Source: Methanomicrobiales archaeon (GTDB taxonomy: Archaea > Halobacteriota > Methanomicrobia > Methanomicrobiales > JACTUA01). Taken from it: a DNA stretch of 17,277 nt. Below are positions 13,479 to 17,277 of the stretch, piece by piece (within the stretch, counting starts at the first letter, position 1; the number at the start of each line of letters is the position of its first letter). The notes below the pieces were generated by a model that did no database searches, had not been told where the DNA came from, and worked only from the letters and a program-made list of their open reading frames with translations. Position numbers and translations under genes: made by a program. The stretch is taken from NCBI GenBank assembly GCA_028678715.1, contig JAJRCY010000002.1:1-17277 (forward strand). Direction: 5' to 3'.

Positions 13479-14471
13479 ATGAGGGAGAATGATATCCGGC
13501 CGGATAGCCTCTTTGACCGCTACCTGGCCCTGCTGCGAGACGACCGGGAGAAATACTTCCGGCACGCCCGCTTCCAGCGTGTACCCTGCCCGGCCTGCGG
13601 ATCCACCTCCCAGGCTCCCGCCTTCAGGAAGCTTGATTTCTCGTACGAAACCTGCACTTCCTGCGGAACCCTCTTTGTCAATCCCAGGCCTGAGAGAGAG
13701 GCATTTACCCGTTACTCCCGAGACTCTGCATCCGTGAGGTTCTGGGCAACGGATTTCTACCGGCAGACCGAGGAATCACGGAGGACCCTCCTCATCCGTC
13801 CCAAGGCACACCTTGTGAGAGGAATGATCAGGGACCACGGCCCCCGCATCCTGCCCGGTGCCTGCACTCTGGACATAGGGGCCGGCTACGGTGTTTTCTG
13901 CGAGGAACTCCAGGCTGTCATGCGGGAACTCGCAGTGGTTGCCATCGAGCCGTCACCCCTGCTGGCCGCCCAGTGCCGCAAGAAAGGGATCCCCACCATA
14001 GAAAAATTCGTGGAGGACGTGTCATCCGCTGACCTTGGGGGCAGGATTCCTGTGGCTGCCACCTCCTTTGAGCTCCTGGAGCACCTCGTTGACCCGGGAG
14101 AGTTCCTCACGCGGTGCCGGAACCTCCTCCCGGGGGGCGCCCTGCTCATCCTGACCACCCTGAACTGGAATGGGTTTGACCTGCAGGTCCTTCGGGATCG
14201 ATCCCGGAGCATCTGTCCCCCCGCCCATATCAACTTCTTTACCCCCGCGTCCCTGCACACCTCTCTGGAACGCCACGGATTCCAGCCGCTCCAGATAACC
14301 ACACCCGGGAGGCTCGACGTGGACATCGCCTCAAAGGATCTTGCAGGCGTGACGGATCCCTTCATCCGGGAGATCCTCGTGGCCGGGGATGAGGTGAAAG
14401 CAAAATTCCAGGAGTTCCTACGTGAGGTGGGCATGAGCTCCCACATGATGGCAGTGGCGCGGAGGAGGTGA
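13479..14471 (+). CDS. SAM-dependent class I methyltransferase with internal zinc ribbon
   Basis: The protein has 330 residues. CPAC (Cys37, Cys40) and CTSC (Cys59, Cys62) form a zinc ribbon, followed by LFVNPRP (65-71). Motif I is LDIGAGYGVF (131-140), then AIEPSP (155-160), SFELLEHLVDP (196-206), NLLPGGALLILT (215-226) and AHINFFTPASL (249-259), as in the Methyltransf_23 group. I chose ATG 13479 because AGGGGAG (13464-13470) is eight bases upstream. A TTG at 13419 in the same frame would add 20 residues encoded by AT-rich DNA that does not resemble the family. GC-rich composition resumes at this gene. Its layout parallels the methyltransferase at 8162, so they may be paralogues acting on different positions. 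It is followed within five bases by the HAD gene. Confidence 0.87.
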   Translation: MRENDIRPDSLFDRYLALLRDDREKYFRHARFQRVPCPACGSTSQAPAFRKLDFSYETCTSCGTLFVNPRPEREAFTRYSRDSASVRFWATDFYRQTEESRRTLLIRPKAHLVRGMIRDHGPRILPGACTLDIGAGYGVFCEELQAVMRELAVVAIEPSPLLAAQCRKKGIPTIEKFVEDVSSADLGGRIPVAATSFELLEHLVDPGEFLTRCRNLLPGGALLILTTLNWNGFDLQVLRDRSRSICPPAHINFFTPASLHTSLERHGFQPLQITTPGRLDVDIASKDLAGVTDPFIREILVAGDEVKAKFQEFLREVGMSSHMMAVARRR

Positions 14472-14475
14472 TCCT

Positions 14476-15129
14476 CTGATTGCCGCCCTTATTCTGGACT
14501 TCGACGGCGTGATCCTGGAGTCAGTCGGCGTGAAGACCGATGCTTTCCGAACACTTTTTGCGGACGTCCCTGACCATATTGATGAGATTGTGGAGTACCA
14601 CCGCGAGAATACCGGAGTCTCCCGGTTCGATAAGTTCCGGCACATCTATGCCTCGATCCTGAAGAGAGACCTGCCGGAATGGGAGTTCAGCCTGCTCAGC
14701 ATACGGTATCACGATCTGGTTATCGGCGGTGTCCTGGCGGCTCCTTTCGTCGCCGGTGCCCGGGAGTTCCTGGAACGGTTCTCTCGACGCATTCCCCTAT
14801 ACGTCGTCTCGGCCTCCCCGGAAGAGGAACTTGGGGACATCATCTCACAGAGGGGGATGGCTGGGTACTTCCGGGGCGTCTACGGGGCTCCCAGGAAGAA
14901 GGTGGACTGTATCCGGGAGATCATGAAACGGGAAGGCTATCCCCCCTCCCGGGTGCTCTTTGTCGGCGATGCCCTCAACGATTACCGCGCCGCACAGGAA
15001 GCGGGCGTACCCTTTGCCGGACGGATCATCCCCGGAGATCCTGACCGGTTCAGCGGCAGGGAGGGAGTCATGGTGGTTGTGCAGGTCCTGGACGAACTGA
15101 GCCTGTTCCTGGAGGGGAAGGTACCGTGA
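14476..15129 (+). CDS. HAD-superfamily phosphatase (probable CTG start)
   Basis: Read from the CTG at 14476 the protein has 217 residues and begins with LIAALILDFDGVILES. LDFDGV (7-12) is HAD motif I with the nucleophile Asp8 and the acid/base Asp10. Motif II is VVSASP (110-115), Lys141/142 fits motif III, and FVGDALNDY (162-170) is motif IV with Asp165 and Asp169. The alpha-helical cap lies at about 18-85. The first ordinary start in this frame is GTG at 14509, which would remove the nucleophile. No ATG, GTG or TTG occurs between the in-frame TGA at 14446 and 14509. GGAGGTGAT (14464-14472) is an excellent ribosome site seven bases before the CTG. It may dephosphorylate a sugar phosphate, as KdsC or NANP do in related routes. 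The stop overlaps the next gene by GTGA. Confidence 0.85.
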   Translation: MIAALILDFDGVILESVGVKTDAFRTLFADVPDHIDEIVEYHRENTGVSRFDKFRHIYASILKRDLPEWEFSLLSIRYHDLVIGGVLAAPFVAGAREFLERFSRRIPLYVVSASPEEELGDIISQRGMAGYFRGVYGAPRKKVDCIREIMKREGYPPSRVLFVGDALNDYRAAQEAGVPFAGRIIPGDPDRFSGREGVMVVVQVLDELSLFLEGKVP

Positions 15130-15809
15130 TCCGCATTTCCCATCCCCTCCGCCTGGACTCCCCCCTCTATCCCGGTACGCCGCGCCCAGAGGTTGTGCCG
15201 TTCCGGTCCCTGGAACGGGGCGATTCCTCCAGTTCATCCCTCATCACGGTCCATTCCCACTCGGGGACCCACCTTGATGTACCTCGCCATTTCTGCCCGG
15301 GCGGCGCATCCGTTGCTGACATCTGCGTTGATGAGCTGGTCCTGGAACCGGCCCTGTGCCTGGACCTGCCCCGGACCGGAGATCAGCAGATAAGACCTGC
15401 CGATATCGCGGCGTGTGCATGTGACCTCCGGAGCGTCCATGCCCTGCTGATCCGGACCGGGGAAGGTTCTACCCGGGCCACGGATCGCGCCCGGTACTCT
15501 ACCGTGCACCCCTGGCTGGATCCCGGCGTTGCCGCCTTCCTGCGGGAGGAATGCCCCTCTCTCCACCTGTTTGGGATCGATACGATCTCCGTCTCCTCCC
15601 CGGCCCATCGGGAGGAGGGTCACGCATGCCACCGGGCTTTTCTCTGCCGGTCACCCCCTATCCTTCTTCTGGAGGACCTGGATCTCACGTCAACAATGCT
15701 CCCCGGCCACGGATGGCGACTCCGGATCATCCCCTGGGTCCTGGCACCCGTCGATGGCGTACCCGTCACCGCGTTCCTGGAGGAGGCGGGCGGATCCCCT
15801 GCACACTGA
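15126..15809 (+). CDS. Cyclase-family metal-dependent hydrolase (kynurenine formamidase-like)
   Basis: The protein has 227 residues. HSGTHLDVPRHF (45-56) is the family's metal-binding signature, with His45, His49, Asp51 and His55. GIDTISVSSP (150-159), followed by His161, His166 and His169, and LLLEDLDL (180-187) are the expected later blocks. Characterised members of this family (PF04199) hydrolyse N-formylkynurenine or isatin, usually with divalent metal. No tryptophan catabolism genes are nearby. Its GTG start lies within the stop of the HAD gene (GTGA, 15126-15129), so the two are coupled. In this locus it may deformylate an N-formyl amino sugar or open a lactone or lactam of a sugar acid. 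That is speculation from context. The length is normal for the family and the sequence is complete. Confidence 0.87.
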   Translation: MIRISHPLRLDSPLYPGTPRPEVVPFRSLERGDSSSSSLITVHSHSGTHLDVPRHFCPGGASVADICVDELVLEPALCLDLPRTGDQQIRPADIAACACDLRSVHALLIRTGEGSTRATDRARYSTVHPWLDPGVAAFLREECPSLHLFGIDTISVSSPAHREEGHACHRAFLCRSPPILLLEDLDLTSTMLPGHGWRLRIIPWVLAPVDGVPVTAFLEEAGGSPAH

Positions 15810-15880
15810 TCCCGCGACCCTCCGCAGGGTGGAGGCAGGGGGAGATGCGGAGGTAGAAAGTTATCAGATCCGGGCACCAA

Positions 15881-15902
15881 CGGGGGTACAGAGTGACCCC
15901 CG
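15881..15902 (+). promoter_or_regulatory. Hairpin at the translation start of the GT4 gene
   Basis: CGGGGGT (15881-15887) pairs perfectly with ACCCCCG (15896-15902) around an 8-base loop, and the ATG at 15905 follows two bases later. The only G-rich candidate ribosome site would be sequestered in the stem, and the alternative GTG start (15893) lies in the loop. It could tune initiation or decide the start. Function is not shown. Confidence 0.35.
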
Positions 15903-15904
15903 GA

Positions 15905-16993
15905 ATGAACCTCTGCATCATCGGTGACGGCCGGTCCATCCATACCCAGCGGTGGGCAGAATACTTTGGCCGGAACCACCAGGTACACCTGATCACTTAC
16001 GATTCTATGGAGAGAGCCATCCCGGGCGTCACTGAGCACGTGGTTCCCTCGCTCACCGGTAACCTCTGGCTCTCGTTCTGGCCCCGGCACGTGTGGATCC
16101 GCCGCCTGATCCAGAGAATAGACCCGGATCTCGTCCACGCCCACTTCATCACCAAGTACGGATTCCACCTTCCGGACGACAGGAAGAGGCCCACGCTCGT
16201 CACCGCCTGGGGCGACGACATCCTGATCCTGCCGCCACAGAGCCGGCTCATCCGGCACTTCACCCGGCGGGTGCTGGAACGGGTGGACCGGATCCACGCG
16301 GTGTCAGAGCACCTCCGGCAGCGGATCATCGCCGACTACGGCATTGCGCTCGACAAGATCCGGCATGTGCCGTTCGGCATCGACACCACCGCCTTCTCCC
16401 CGGACCACCGCGACTATGGCCGCAGGGACCCGGTGGTGGTCTTCTCCAACCGGGGGTTCTTCCCGGTCTACGACAGCGCAACCCTGGTGGAGGGGTTCGC
16501 CCGGGCCCATGCCACGGAACCCCCCACCCGCATGCTCTTAAAGGGGGACGGCCCCGAGGAACAGGCTACCCGGGCGCTCGTCTCGTCCCTGGGTCTCGAT
16601 GGCCCCGTCATCTTCGAAGGGAGGACCGGCTACGAACAGGTGCCGGACGACCTGCGCCGGGCTGACATCTTTGTCTCGACGGCCACGTCCGACGGGACGC
16701 CGGTCTCTCTTCTCGAGGCCATGTCCTCGGGCCTGCCCTGCATCGCCACCGCCGTGGGGGGTGTCCCGGAGTGGGTGCAGGACGGGGAGAACGGTCTCCT
16801 GATCCCGCCCCGGGACCCCGGGGCGCTCGCCGACCGGATCCTCCGGCTGTGCCGTGACCCGGCCCTCCGCAGGGGCCTTGGCACCCGCGCGCGGGAGACG
16901 ATCCTGGCGCGGGGAGACTGGCAGGTTTTAATGCAGGGCGTGGAAAAAGAGTATGAGGAGCTGGCAGGGCGCTCCGGGAAGCGACGCGCATGA
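15905..16993 (+). CDS. GT4-family glycosyltransferase (GT-B fold)
   Basis: The protein has 362 residues. The N-terminal half starts MNLCIIGDG and contains LVHAHFITKYG (76-86) and HVPFGID (154-160). The C-terminal half has the nucleotide-sugar-binding block SDGTPVSLLEAMSSG (262-276), whose Asp263...Glu271 spacing corresponds to the EX7E motif with Asp replacing the first Glu, followed by VGGVPEWV (284-291) and NGLLIPP (296-302). Such retaining enzymes add a hexose or related residue from UDP-, GDP- or dTDP-sugars on the cytoplasmic face. I prefer ATG 15905 because MNLCII begins the first beta strand; GTG 15893 in frame would add four residues. The stop overlaps the next gene by ATGA (16990-16993). 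Donor and acceptor are not predictable. Confidence 0.93.
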   Translation: MNLCIIGDGRSIHTQRWAEYFGRNHQVHLITYDSMERAIPGVTEHVVPSLTGNLWLSFWPRHVWIRRLIQRIDPDLVHAHFITKYGFHLPDDRKRPTLVTAWGDDILILPPQSRLIRHFTRRVLERVDRIHAVSEHLRQRIIADYGIALDKIRHVPFGIDTTAFSPDHRDYGRRDPVVVFSNRGFFPVYDSATLVEGFARAHATEPPTRMLLKGDGPEEQATRALVSSLGLDGPVIFEGRTGYEQVPDDLRRADIFVSTATSDGTPVSLLEAMSSGLPCIATAVGGVPEWVQDGENGLLIPPRDPGALADRILRLCRDPALRRGLGTRARETILARGDWQVLMQGVEKEYEELAGRSGKRRA

Positions 16994-17277
16994 AATGGAG
17001 CGGGAAGAGCGTGCTGGTCACGGGCGCCGGGGGCTTCATCGGCAGCCACCTGGTGGATGCCCTGGCGGGAAAGGGCGCCGACGTGACCGCCTTTGTCCAC
17101 TACAATGCCCGCAACGACTGGGGGATGCTGGAGGAGCATGCGGCCGACCACGGGGATCGCCTCACTGTCGTCCTCGGGGATGTCACCGACGCCTCCAGTG
17201 TGGCCGCGGCGGTGCAGGAGAAGGAGATCGTCTTCCACCTGGCGGCGCTCATCGGGATCCCCTACTCCTACGTGGCA
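16990..17277 (+). CDS. legB: LegB-like NAD-dependent nucleotide-sugar 4,6-dehydratase, N-terminal part (runs off right edge)
   Basis: Ninety-six codons are present. VLVTGAGGFIGSHL is at 8-21, then AFVHYNARNDWGMLEE (34-49), LGDVTD (62-67) and VFHLAALIGIPYSYVA at the edge (81-96). The VHYNARNDWG segment, with a basic residue after the second strand, is characteristic as I recall it of the LegB group, which dehydrates a GlcNAc nucleotide to its 4-keto-6-deoxy form at the start of legionaminate synthesis. A plain GalE-type enzyme would normally have an Asp there (VVDN). The active-site Tyr and Lys are beyond the window. The start overlaps the GT4 stop by ATGA. A LegC-type aminotransferase often follows LegB, which cannot be checked here. 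Confidence 0.78.
   Translation, partial: MKWSGKSVLVTGAGGFIGSHLVDALAGKGADVTAFVHYNARNDWGMLEEHAADHGDRLTVVLGDVTDASSVAAAVQEKEIVFHLAALIGIPYSYVA

Noticed and set aside
15817..15830. Short hairpin ACCCT-ccgc-AGGGT after the cyclase-family gene
   Set aside because: A five-base stem with no T-tract is too weak to call a terminator in GC-rich DNA.

Overview
The window is a dense surface-glycan biosynthesis locus. The organism is most likely an archaeon, and I would guess a high-GC methanogen of the Methanomicrobiales. This is inferred from GC-rich coding sequence broken by short AT-rich TATA-like boxes between divergent genes (3051-3070, 6218-6226, 12540-12546), from GGTGATC/GGAGG-type ribosome binding sites, and from many ATGA or GTGA stop/start overlaps. 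No rRNA, tRNA or housekeeping gene is present to confirm it, so a bacterial host is not excluded.

Left part (1-3021, minus strand). An operon reads right to left: a NeuB/LegI-type nonulosonate synthase, a NeuC/LegG-type hydrolysing sugar 2-epimerase, a 195-base structured gap, a small hexapeptide acyltransferase, and the first 42 codons of a DegT-type PLP aminotransferase. With the LegB-like dehydratase that begins at the right edge (16990-17277), these supply the enzyme classes of a legionaminic-acid-type (5,7-diamino nonulosonate) pathway.

Middle (3121-6170). Two unusual large proteins are encoded convergently and overlap by 70 bases at their 3' ends. Both have a C-terminal His-Pro motif followed by a Ser-Thr motif, as in GT-B transferases that use CMP-activated sugars or CDP-alditols. 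They are good candidates for the transferases of this locus. Each is expressed from a divergent promoter region.

Right part (6261-12536, plus strand). A tight operon encodes a D-2-hydroxyacid dehydrogenase, an extended SDR epimerase, a zinc-ribbon methyltransferase, a Gfo/Idh/MocA oxidoreductase, a second extended SDR epimerase, a NeuA-like cytidylyltransferase with an altered signature motif, and a classical SDR. The cytidylyltransferase-SDR order resembles ptmB-ptmA of the Campylobacter legionaminate cluster. The cytidylyltransferase may therefore activate the NeuB product, while the other enzymes remodel it or make a second acidic sugar.

After a T-rich stretch comes an AT-rich, TTG-initiated methyltransferase gene (12578-13402) that looks acquired. 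GC-rich genes then resume: a second zinc-ribbon methyltransferase, a HAD phosphatase that appears to need a non-canonical CTG (or ATT) start, a cyclase/formamidase-family hydrolase overlapping it by GTGA, a GT4 glycosyltransferase, and the partial LegB-like gene. No stretch longer than about 200 bases lacks a gene, and I see no CRISPR array, insertion sequence or RNA gene. The locus most probably builds a nonulosonate-containing S-layer glycan or exopolysaccharide.
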